Origin: Aquilaria yunnanensis
Lineage: Eukaryota; Streptophyta; Magnoliopsida; Malvales; Thymelaeaceae
Assembly: GCA_039654915.1 (NCBI GenBank)
Contig: CM077597.1
Coordinates: 54,898,001-54,962,000, forward strand
DNA length: 64,000 bases
Direction: 5' to 3'
A program made the translations under genes and the position numbers. The notes under the pieces are model-generated. The model made no database searches, was not told where the DNA came from, and saw only the letters and a list, made by a program, of their open reading frames with translations. Shown piece after piece: positions 10,738 to 19,755 of the stretch (its first letter is position 1; the number at the start of each line of letters is the position of its first letter).

Positions 10738-10856
10738 GGGATGCAACAGGAGGACTTCCCGGCACGTCACCGATGCCAGTACTACTCTCGCCCAAGCACG
10801 CTTAACTGCGGAGTTCTGATGGGATCCGGTGCATTAGTGCTGGTATGATTGCATCC
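10738..10856 (-). rRNA. 5S rRNA gene with G108C and G7A
   Basis: It has the same changes and neighbours (LI left, LII right) as the copy at 3689-3807. Confidence 0.92.
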
Positions 10857-11078
10857 GTCAACCAACGCCGCTTATTTTCCATTATCCGTACCGGTCTTTT
10901 TCCCCTTCATCGTGAGTGCTACACGTCACGAAAGAACCGTGGGGCCGATAAAGTGGGACATTTTAATCCAGCAACTAGTCAGAAAACTTGGTAGAAATTC
11001 TGAAACATAATTTTGAGCCCCGGTTATCTCCCACGAACAGAGAAACCAGAAGCAAAACCGACCCGAAAAAGAAAATAA

Positions 11079-11197
11079 CGGGTGCAACATGAGGACTTCC
11101 CGGCACGTCACCGATGCCAGTACTAGTCTAGCCCAAGCACGCTTAACTGCGGAGTTCTGATGGGATCCGGTGCATTAGTGCTGGTATGATTGCATCC
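11079..11197 (-). rRNA. 5S rRNA gene, class LII (subtype b)
   Basis: It has the LII gene changes. The spacer reads GAACCGTGGGGCC instead of the GTGGTGCC of subtype a. The 82-bp block is at 10979-11060. Confidence 0.88.
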
Positions 11198-11337
11198 GTC
11201 AACCAACGCCGCTTATTTTCCATTATCCGTACCGGTCTTTTTCCCCTTCATCGTGAGTGCTACACGTCACGAAAGAACCGTGGGGCTGATAAAGTGGGAC
11301 ATTTTAATCCAGCAACTAGACCCGAAAAAGAAAATAG

Positions 11338-12233
11338 GGGATGCAACACGAGGACTTCCCGGCACGTCACCGATGCCAGTACTACTCTCGCCCAAGCACG
11401 CTTAACTGCGGAGTTCTGATGGGATCCGGTGCATTAGTGCTGGTATGATTGCATCCGTCAACCAACGCCGCTTATTTTCCATTATCCGTACCGGTCTTTT
11501 TCCCCTTCATCGTGAGTGCTACACGTCACGAAAGAACCGTGGGGCTGATACAGTGGGACATTTTAATCCAGCAACTAGACCCGAAAAAGAAAATAGGGGA
11601 TGCAACACGAGGACTTCCCGGCACGTCACCGATGCCAGTACTACTCTCGCCCAAGCACGCTTAACTGCGGAGTTCTGATGGGATCCGGTGCATTAGTGCT
11701 GGTATGATCGCATCCGTCAACCAACGCCGCTTATTTTCCATTATCCGTACCGGTCTTTTTCCCCTTCATCGTGAGTGCTACACGTCACGAAAGAACCGTG
11801 GGGCTGATAAAGTGGGACATTTTAATCCAGCAACTAGACCCGAAAAAGAAAATAGGGGATGCAACACGAGGACTTCCCGGCACGTCACCGATGCCAGTAC
11901 TACTCTCGCCCAAGCACGCTTAACTGCGGAGTTCTGATGGGATCCGGTGCATTAGTGCTGGTATGATCGCATCCGTCAACCAACGTCGCTTATTTTCCAT
12001 TATCCGTACCGGTCTTTTTCCCCTTCATCGTGAGTGCTACACGTCACGAACAAACCGTGGGGCTGATAAAGTGGGAAATTTTAATCCAGCAACTAGACCC
12101 GAAAAAGAAAATAGGGGATGCAACACGAGGACTTCCCGGCACGTCACCGATGCCAGTACTACTCTCGCCCAAGCACGCTTAACTGCGGAGTTCTGATGGG
12201 ATCCGGTGCATTAGTGCTGGTATGATCGCATCC
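11338..12233 (-). rRNA. Run of four 5S rRNA genes
   Basis: Genes lie at 11338-11456 (G7A), 11597-11715, 11856-11974 and 12115-12233. The 5' flank of the third has CAACGTCGC for CAACGCCGC, a marker for this place in each higher-order copy. Confidence 0.93.
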
Positions 12234-12290
12234 GTCAACCAACGCCGCTTATTTTCCATTATCCGTACCGGTCTTTTTCCCCTTCATCGT

Positions 12291-12325
12291 GAGGACTTCC
12301 CGGCACGTCACCGATGCCAGTACTA
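12291..12325 (-). pseudogene. Transplanted 5S segment (positions 73-107) in a 230-bp unit
   Basis: A 35-bp copy of gene positions 73-107, in gene orientation and with perfect identity to the local consensus, replaces most of the variable spacer: 61 bp lost and 32 bp gained, which accounts for the 29-bp length difference. It contains a whole box C but no box A. Left and right junctions share GAG (3 bp) and ACTA (4 bp) with the normal spacer, which suggests template switching or microhomology-mediated repair. The terminator of the right-hand gene is kept. Confidence 0.9.
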
Positions 12326-12344
12326 GACCCGAAAAAGAAAATAG

Positions 12345-12463
12345 GGGATGCAACACGAGGACTTCCCGGCACGTCACCGATGCCAGTACTACTCTCGCCC
12401 AAGCACGCTTAACTGCGGAGTTCTGATGGGATCCGGTGCATTAGTGCTGGTATGATCGCATCC
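12345..12463 (-). rRNA. 5S rRNA gene with A at -1 (230-bp unit)
   Basis: The gene body is consensus. Its 5' flank reads AAGGATGC instead of ACGGATGC, so -1 is A (plus-strand T at 12464). It has a transplanted 5S segment on both sides. Confidence 0.92.
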
Positions 12464-12520
12464 TTCAACCAACGCCGCTTATTTTCCATTATCCGTACCG
12501 GTCTTTTTCCCCTTCATCGT

Positions 12521-12555
12521 GAGGACTTCCCGGCACGTCACCGATGCCAGTACTA
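12521..12555 (-). pseudogene. Transplanted 5S segment 73-107, second of tandem pair
   Basis: It has the same 35 bp and the same junctions as 12291-12325, so the pair arose by unit duplication and not by two events. Confidence 0.9.
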
Positions 12556-12574
12556 GACCCGAAAAAGAAAATAG

Positions 12575-12693
12575 GGGATGCAACACGAGGACTTCCCGGC
12601 ACGTCACCGATGCCAGTACTACTCTCGCCCAAGCACGCTTAACTGCGGAGTTCTGATGGGATCCGGTGCATTAGTGCTGGTATGATCGCATCC
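12575..12693 (-). rRNA. 5S rRNA gene (230-bp unit)
   Basis: It has a consensus body and a normal -1 C; only its 3' spacer is of the rearranged type. Confidence 0.93.
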
Positions 12694-12820
12694 GTCAACC
12701 AACGCCGCTTATTTTCCATTATCCGTACCGGTCTTTTTCCCCTTCATCGTGAGTGCTACACGTCACGAACAAACCGTGGGGCTGATAAAGTGGGAAATTT
12801 TAATCCAGCAACTAGACCCG

Positions 12821-12830
12821 AAAAAGAAAA
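12821..12830 (-). terminator. RNA polymerase III terminator of the reference 5S gene
   Basis: The minus strand reads TTTTCTTTTT starting 4 nt after the gene end. Runs of four or more T on the coding strand stop Pol III. The double T-run is kept in all spacer types, including the 341-bp and 230-bp units. Confidence 0.9.
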
Positions 12831-12833
12831 TAG

Positions 12834-12952
12834 GGGATGCAACACGAGGACTTCCCGGCACGTCACCGATGCCAGTACTACTCTCGCCCAAGCACGCTTA
12901 ACTGCGGAGTTCTGATGGGATCCGGTGCATTAGTGCTGGTATGATCGCATCC
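12834..12952 (-). rRNA. 5S ribosomal RNA, reference (consensus) copy
   Basis: This copy carries the majority gene sequence. Its RNA is a structural part of the large ribosomal subunit, made by RNA polymerase III with TFIIIA, TFIIIC and TFIIIB. The transcript runs from 12952 (GGATGCGATC) to 12834 (TTGCATCCC), 119 nt; one further C is possible at 12833. Helix I closes (1-7 with 112-118), helix V is CGAG 67-70 with CUCG 105-108, and helix IV is 80-86 with 91-96 around a GUGA loop. Positions 1-79 and 97-119 match the usual plant 5S as I remember it. Helix IV differs: C82, C85, G92 and G94 replace the usual G82, G85, C92 and C94, and each swap is matched by its partner. The start is fixed by C at -1 and the GGAUGCG end of helix I, the 3' end by helix I pairing and the T-run beyond it. 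This copy is probably functional, but whether canonical 5S genes exist elsewhere in the genome is unknown. Confidence 0.95.
12857..12903 (-). promoter_or_regulatory. Internal control region of the reference 5S gene (box A, IE, box C)
   Basis: Box A lies at gene positions 50-64 (12889-12903), the intermediate element at 67-72 (CGAGAG, 12881-12886) and box C from about 80 to 96 (12857-12873). These are the TFIIIA/TFIIIC contact regions known from Arabidopsis and Xenopus 5S genes. Box A and IE are of the usual plant type. Box C reads GGCATCGGTGACG instead of the usual GGGATGGGTGACC, so TFIIIA meets an altered site in every gene of this window. Confidence 0.85.
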
Positions 12953-12983
12953 GTCAACCAACGCCGCTTATTTTCCATTATCC
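12953..12983 (-). promoter_or_regulatory. 5' flanking promoter of the reference 5S gene
   Basis: Read on the minus strand, position -1 is C, -12/-11 is GC, and an AT-rich element ATAATGG spans -29 to -23, followed by AAAATAA at -22 to -16. Plant 5S genes use a TATA-like motif near -28, GC at -12 and C at -1 (shown for Arabidopsis). All three occur at the expected spacing, although ATAATGG is a weak TATA match. This flank is the same in nearly all copies; exceptions are listed separately. Confidence 0.8.
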
Positions 12984-13092
12984 GTACCGGTCTTTTTCCC
13001 CTTCATCGTGAGTGCTACACGTCACGAACAAACCGTGGGGCTGATAAAGTGGGAAATTTTAATCCAGCAACTAGACCCGAAAAAGAAAATAG
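12953..13092. other. Standard 140-bp intergenic spacer (class T example)
   Basis: From left to right it holds the promoter of the left gene, a pyrimidine-rich CTTTTTCCCC segment, the variable part with the class SNPs (GAACAAACC and GGGAAATT mark class T), the CAACTAG site where both size-changing rearrangements of this array break, and the terminator of the right gene. No ORF with coding character and no separate promoter is visible. Confidence 0.9.
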
Positions 13093-16000
13093 GGGATGCA
13101 ACACGAGGACTTCCCGGCACGTCACCGATGCCAGTACTACTCTCGCCCAAGCACGCTTAACTGCGGAGTTCTGATGGGATCCGGTGCATTAGTGCTGGTA
13201 TGATCGCATCCGTCAACCAACGCCGCTTATTTTCCATTATCCGTACCGGTCTTTTTCCCCTTCATCGTGAGTGCTACACGTCACGAACAAACCGTGGGGC
13301 TGATAAAGTGGGAAATTTTAATCCAGCAACTAGACCCGAAAAAGAAAATAGGGGATGCAACACGAGGACTTCCCGGCACGTCACCGATGCCAGTACTACT
13401 CTCGCCCAAGCACGCTTAACTGCGGAGTTCTGATGGGATCCGGTGCATTAGTGCTGGTATGATCGCATCCGTCAACCAACGCCGCTTATTTTCCATTATC
13501 CGTACCGGTCTTTTTCCCCTTCATCGTGAGTGCTACACGTCACGAACAAACCGTGGGGCTGATAAAGTGGGAAATTTTAATCCAGCAACTAGACCCGAAA
13601 AAGAAAATAGGGGATGCAACACGAGGACTTCCCGGCACGTCACCGATGCCAGTACTACTCTCGCCCAAGCACGCTTAACTGCGGAGTTCTGATGGGATCC
13701 GGTGCATTAGTGCTGGTATGATCGCATCCGTCAACCAACGCCGCTTATTTTCCATTATCCGTACCGGTCTTTTTCCCCTTCATCGTGAGTGCTACACGTC
13801 ACGAACAAACCGTGGGGCTGATAAAGTGGGAAATTTTAATCCAGCAACTAGACCCGAAAAAGAAAATAGGGGATGCAACACGAGGACTTCCCGGCACGTC
13901 ACCGATGCCAGTACTACTCTCGCCCAAGCACGCTTAACTGCGGAGTTCTGATGGGATCCGGTGCATTAGTGCTGGTATGATCGCATCCGTCAACCAACGC
14001 CGCTTATTTTCCATTATCCGTACCGGTCTTTTTCCCCTTCATCGTGAGTGCTACACGTCACGAAAGAACCGTGGGGCTGATAAAGTGGGACATTTTAATC
14101 CAGCAACTAGACCCGAAAAAGAAAATAGGGGATGCAACACGAGGACTTCCCGGCACGTCACCGATGCCAGTACTACTCTCGCCCAAGCACGCTTAACTGC
14201 GGAGTTCTGATGGGATCCGGTGCATTAGTGCTGGTATGATTGCATCCGTCAACCAACGCCGCTTATTTTCCATTATCCGTACCGGTCTTTTTCCCCGTCA
14301 TCGTGAGTGCTACACGTCACGAAAGAACCGTGGGGCTGATAAAGTGGGACATTTTAATCCAGCAACTAGACCCGAAAAAGAAAATAGGGGATGCAACACG
14401 AGGACTTCCCGGCACGTCACCGATGCCAGTACTACTCTCGCCCAAGCACGCTTAACTGCGGAGTTCTGATGGGATCCGGTGCATTAGTGCTGGTATGATC
14501 GCATCCGTCAACCAACGCCGCTTATTTTCCATTATCCGTACCGGTCTTTTTCCCCTTCATCGTGAGTGCTACACGTCACGAACAAACCGTGGGGCTGATA
14601 AAGTGGGAAATTTTAATCCAGCAACTAGACCCGAAAAAGAAAATAGGGGATGCAACACGAGGACTTCCCGGCACGTCACCGATGCCAGTACTACTCTCGC
14701 CCAAGCACGCTTAACTGCGGAGTTCTGATGGGATCCGGTGCATTAGTGCTGGTATGATCGCATCCGTCAACCAACGCCGCTTATTTTCCATTATCCGTAC
14801 CGGTCTTTTTCCCCTTCATCGTGAGTGCTACACGTCACGAACAAACCGTGGGGCTGATAAAGTGGGAAATTTTAATCCAGCAACTAGACCCGAAAAAGAA
14901 AATAGGGGATGCAACACGAGGACTTCCCGGCACGTCACCGATGCCAGTACTACTCTCGCCCAAGCACGCTTAACTGCGGAGTTCTGATGGGATCCGGTGC
15001 ATTAGTGCTGGTATGATCGCATCCGTCAACCAACGCCGCTTATTTTCCATTATCCGTACCGGTCTTTTTCCCCTTCATCGTGAGTGCTACACGTCACGAA
15101 CAAACCGTGGGGCTGATAAAGTGGGAAATTTTAATCCAGCAACTAGACCCGAAAAAGAAAATAGGGGATGCAACACGAGGACTTCCCGGCACGTCACCGA
15201 TGCCAGTACTACTCTCGCCCAAGCACGCTTGACTGCGGAGTTCTGATGGGATCCGGTGCATTAGTGCTGGTATGATCGCATCCGTCAACCAACGCCGCTT
15301 ATTTTCCATTATCCGTAGCGGTCTTTTTCCCCTTCATCGTGAGTGCTACACGTCACGAAAGAACCGTGGGGCCGATAAAGTGGGACATTTTAATCCAGCA
15401 ACTAGACCCGAAAAAGAAAATAGGGGATGCAACACGAGGACTTCCCAGCACGTCACCGATGCCAGTACTACTCTCGCCCAAGCACGCTTAACTGCGGAGT
15501 TCTGATGGGATCCGGTGCATTAGTGCTGGTATGATCGCATCCGTCAACCAACGCCGCTTATTTTCCATTATCCGTACCGGTCTTTTTCCCCTTCATCGTG
15601 AGTGCTACACGTCACGAACAAACCGTGGGGCTGATAAAGTGGGAAATTTTAATCCAGCAACTAGACCCGAAAAAGAAAATAGGGGATGCAACACGAGGAC
15701 TTCCCGGCACGTCACCGATGCCAGTACTACTCTCGCCCAAGCACGCTTAACTGCGGAGTTCTGATGGGATCCGGTGCATTAGTGCTGGTATGATCGCATC
15801 CGTCAACCAACGCCGCTTATTTTCCATTATCCGTACCGGTCTTTTTCCCCGTCATCGTGAGTGCTACACGTCACGAAAGAACCGTGGGGCTGATAAAGTG
15901 GGACATTTTAATCCAGCAACTAGACCCGAAAAAGAAAATAGGGGATGCAACACGAGGACTTCCCGGCACGTCACCGATGCCAGTACTACTCTCGCCCAAG

Positions 16001-16319
16001 CACGCTTAACTGCGGAGTTCTGATGGGATCCGGTGCATTAGTGCTGGTATGATCGCATCCGTCAACCAACGCCGCTTATTTTCCATTATCCGTACCGGTC
16101 TTTTTCCCCTTCATCGTGAGTGCTACACGTCACGAAAGAACCGTGGGGCTGATAAAGTGGGACATTTTAATCCAGCAACTAGACCCGAAAAAGAAAATAG
16201 GGGATGCAACACGAGGACTTCCCGGCACGTCACCGATGCCAGTACTACTCTCGCCCAAGCACGCTTAACTGCGGAGTTCTGATGGGATCCGGTGCATTAG
16301 TGCTGGTATGATCGCATCC

Positions 16320-16351
16320 GTCAACCAACGCCGCTTATTTTCCACTAACCA
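16320..16351 (-). promoter_or_regulatory. 5S promoter with altered TATA-like element
   Basis: It has the same three changes as at 972-1003 and serves the gene 16201-16319. Confidence 0.8.
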
Positions 16352-16541
16352 TACCGGTCTTTTTCCCCTTCATCGTGAGTGCTACACGTCACGAAAGAAC
16401 CTTGGGGCCGATAAAGTGAGACATTTTAATCCAGCAACTAGTCAGAAAACTTGGTAGAAATTCTGAAACATAATTTTGAGCCCTGGTTATCTCCCACAAA
16501 CAGAGAAACCAGAAGCAAAACCGACCCGAAAAAGAAAATAA

Positions 16542-16660
16542 CGGGTGCAACATGAGGACTTCCCCGCACGTCACCGATGCCAGTACTACTCTCGCCCAAG
16601 CACGCTTAACTGCGGAGTTCTGATGGGATCCAGTGCATTAGTGCTGGTATGATCGCATCC
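16542..16660 (-). rRNA. 5S rRNA gene, class LI
   Basis: It has the LI substitution set. The 82-bp block is at 16442-16523. Confidence 0.88.
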
Positions 16661-16800
16661 GTCAACCAACGCCGCTTATTTTCCATTATCCGTACCGGTG
16701 TTTTTCCCCTTCATCGTGAGTGCTACACGTCACGAAAGAACCGTGGGGCCGATAAAGTGGGACATTTTAATCCAGCAACTAGACCCGAAAAAGAAAATAG

Positions 16801-17178
16801 GGGATGCAACACGAGGACTTCCCGGCACGTCACCGATGCCAGTACTTCTCTCGCCCAAGCACGCTTAACTGCGGAGTTCTGATGGGATCCGGTGCATTAG
16901 GGCTGGTATGATCGCGTCCGTCAACCAACGCCGCTTATTTTCCATTATCCGTACCGGTGTTTTTCCCCTTCATCGTGAGTGCTACACGTCACGAAAGAAC
17001 CGTGGGGCCGATAAAGTGGGACATTTTAATCCAGCAACTAGACCCGAAAAAGAAAATAGGGGATGCAACACGAGGACTTCCTGGCACGTCACCGATGCCA
17101 GTACTGCTCTCGCCCAAGCACGCTTAACTGCGAAGTTCTGATGGGATCCGGTGCATTAGTGCTGGTATGATTGCATCC
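16801..17178 (-). rRNA. Run of two 5S rRNA genes
   Basis: Genes lie at 16801-16919 (T73A, A19C, T4C) and 17060-17178 (G97A, T73C, C46T, G7A). Confidence 0.93.
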
Positions 17179-17400
17179 GTCAACCAACGCCGCTTATTTT
17201 CCATTATCCGTACCGGTCTTTTTCCCCTTCATCGTGAGTGCTACACGTCACGAAAGAACCTTGGGGCCGATAAAGTGAGACATTTTAATCCAGCAACTAG
17301 TCAGAAAACTTGGTAGAAATTCTGAAACATAATTTTGAGCCCTGGTTATCTCCCACAAACAGAGAAACCAGAAGCAAAACCGACCCGAAAAAGAAAATAA

Positions 17401-17519
17401 CGGGTGCAACATGAGGACTTCCCCGCACGTCACCGATGCCAGTACTACTCTCGCCCAAGCACGCTTAACTGCGGAGTTCTGATGGGATCCAGTGCATTAG
17501 TGCTGGTATGATCGCATCC
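17401..17519 (-). rRNA. 5S rRNA gene, class LI
   Basis: It has the LI substitution set. The 82-bp block is at 17301-17382. Confidence 0.88.
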
Positions 17520-17659
17520 GTCAACCAACGCCGCTTATTTTCCATTATCCGTACCGGTCTTTTTCCCCTTCATCGTGAGTGCTACACGTCACGAACAAAC
17601 CGTGGGGCTGATAAAGTGGGACATTTTAATCCAGCAACTAGACCCGAAAAAGAAAATAG

Positions 17660-17778
17660 GGGATGCAACAGGAGGACTTCCCGGCACGTCACCGATGCCA
17701 GTACTACTCTCGCCCAAGCACGCTTAACTGCGGAGTTCTGATGGGATCCGGTGCATTAGTGCTGGTATGATTGCATCC
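17660..17778 (-). rRNA. 5S rRNA gene with G108C and G7A
   Basis: It occupies the same place in the higher-order copy as the gene 10738-10856. Confidence 0.92.
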
Positions 17779-18000
17779 GTCAACCAACGCCGCTTATTTT
17801 CCATTATCCGTACCGGTCTTTTTCCCCTTCATCGTGAGTGCTACACGTCACGAAAGAACCGTGGGGCCGATAAAGTGGGACATTTTAATCCAGCAACTAG
17901 TCAGAAAACTTGGTAGAAATTCTGAAACATAATTTTGAGCCCCGGTTATCTCCCACGAACAGAGAAACCAGAAGCAAAACCGACCCGAAAAAGAAAATAA

Positions 18001-18119
18001 CGGGTGCAACATGAGGACTTCCCGGCACGTCACCGATGCCAGTACTAGTCTAGCCCAAGCACGCTTAACTGCGGAGTTCTGATGGGATCCGGTGCATTAG
18101 TGCTGGTATGATTGCATCC
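18001..18119 (-). rRNA. 5S rRNA gene, class LII (subtype b)
   Basis: It has the LII gene changes. The 82-bp block is at 17901-17982. Confidence 0.88.
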
Positions 18120-18259
18120 GTCAACCAACGCCGCTTATTTTCCATTATCCGTACCGGTCTTTTTCCCCTTCATCGTGAGTGCTACACGTCACGAAAGAAC
18201 CGTGGGGCTGATAAAGTGGGACATTTTAATCCAGCAACTAGACCCGAAAAAGAAAATAG

Positions 18260-19155
18260 GGGATGCAACACGAGGACTTCCCGGCACGTCACCGATGCCA
18301 GTACTACTCTCGCCCAAGCACGCTTAACTGCGGAGTTCTGATGGGATCCGGTGCATTAGTGCTGGTATGATTGCATCCGTCAACCAACGCCGCTTATTTT
18401 CCATTATCCGTACCGGTCTTTTTCCCCTTCATCGTGAGTGCTACACGTCACGAAAGAACCGTGGGGCTGATACAGTGGGACATTTTAATCCAGCAACTAG
18501 ACCCGAAAAAGAAAATAGGGGATGCAACACGAGGACTTCCCGGCACGTCACCGATGCCAGTACTACTCTCGCCCAAGCACGCTTAACTGCGGAGTTCTGA
18601 TGGGATCCGGTGCATTAGTGCTGGTATGATCGCATCCGTCAACCAACGCCGCTTATTTTCCATTATCCGTACCGGTCTTTTTCCCCTTCATCGTGAGTGC
18701 TACACGTCACGAAAGAACCGTGGGGCTGATAAAGTGGGACATTTTAATCCAGCAACTAGACCCGAAAAAGAAAATAGGGGATGCAACACGAGGACTTCCC
18801 GGCACGTCACCGATGCCAGTACTACTCTCGCCCAAGCACGCTTAACTGCGGAGTTCTGATGGGATCCGGTGCATTAGTGCTGGTATGATCGCATCCGTCA
18901 ACCAACGTCGCTTATTTTCCATTATCCGTACCGGTCTTTTTCCCCTTCATCGTGAGTGCTACACGTCACGAACAAACCGTGGGGCTGATAAAGTGGGAAA
19001 TTTTAATCCAGCAACTAGACCCGAAAAAGAAAATAGGGGATGCAACACGAGGACTTCCCGGCACGTCACCGATGCCAGTACTACTCTCGCCCAAGCACGC
19101 TTAACTGCGGAGTTCTGATGGGATCCGGTGCATTAGTGCTGGTATGATCGCATCC
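18260..19155 (-). rRNA. Run of four 5S rRNA genes
   Basis: Genes lie at 18260-18378 (G7A), 18519-18637, 18778-18896 (CAACGTCGC marker in its 5' flank) and 19037-19155. Confidence 0.93.
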
Positions 19156-19212
19156 GTCAACCAACGCCGCTTATTTTCCATTATCCGTACCGGTCTTTTT
19201 CCCCTTCATCGT

Positions 19213-19247
19213 GAGGACTTCCCGGCACGTCACCGATGCCAGTACTA
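19213..19247 (-). pseudogene. Transplanted 5S segment 73-107
   Basis: It is identical to 12291-12325 in sequence and junctions and sits in the spacer 19156-19266. Confidence 0.9.
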
Positions 19248-19266
19248 GACCCGAAAAAGAAAATAG

Positions 19267-19385
19267 GGGATGCAACACGAGGACTTCCCGGCACGTCACC
19301 GATGCCAGTACTACTCTCGCCCAAGCACGCTTAACTGCGGAGTTCTGATGGGATCCGGTGCATTAGTGCTGGTATGATCGCATCC
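19267..19385 (-). rRNA. 5S rRNA gene with A at -1 (230-bp unit)
   Basis: The body is consensus; the -1 change is at 19386. Confidence 0.92.
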
Positions 19386-19442
19386 TTCAACCAACGCCGC
19401 TTATTTTCCATTATCCGTACCGGTCTTTTTCCCCTTCATCGT

Positions 19443-19477
19443 GAGGACTTCCCGGCACGTCACCGATGCCAGTACTA
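19443..19477 (-). pseudogene. Transplanted 5S segment 73-107, second of pair
   Basis: It has the same 35 bp and junctions, in the spacer 19386-19496. Confidence 0.9.
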
Positions 19478-19496
19478 GACCCGAAAAAGAAAATAG

Positions 19497-19615
19497 GGGA
19501 TGCAACACGAGGACTTCCCGGCACGTCACCGATGCCAGTACTACTCTCGCCCAAGCACGCTTAACTGCGGAGTTCTGATGGGATCCGGTGCATTAGTGCT
19601 GGTATGATCGCATCC
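19497..19615 (-). rRNA. 5S rRNA gene (230-bp unit)
   Basis: It has a consensus body and normal 5' flank. Confidence 0.93.
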
Positions 19616-19755
19616 GTCAACCAACGCCGCTTATTTTCCATTATCCGTACCGGTCTTTTTCCCCTTCATCGTGAGTGCTACACGTCACGAACAAACCGTG
19701 GGGCTGATAAAGTGGGAAATTTTAATCCAGCAACTAGACCCGAAAAAGAAAATAG

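Larger units (their letters stand above)
12834..16319 (-). rRNA. Run of 14 standard 5S rRNA genes
   Basis: Genes start at 12834 and follow every 259 bp, the last at 16201-16319. Spacer classes left to right are T, T, T, T, K, R, T, T, T, an island of the left-end GCCGATAAAG type, T, R, K, then the altered promoter. Private changes: G7A in the gene 14129-14247, T53C in box A of 15165-15283 (site 15231), C96T in 15424-15542 (site 15447, a G80-U96 wobble). Seven of these units are extra relative to the 5,109-bp block. Confidence 0.93.
9620..16541. repeat. Expanded higher-order block, 6,922 bp
   Basis: It has the same start (LI, two, LI, one, LII, four, two 230-bp units) and the same end (altered promoter) as the 5,109-bp block, with exactly seven extra 259-bp units in between. 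Confidence 0.85.
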
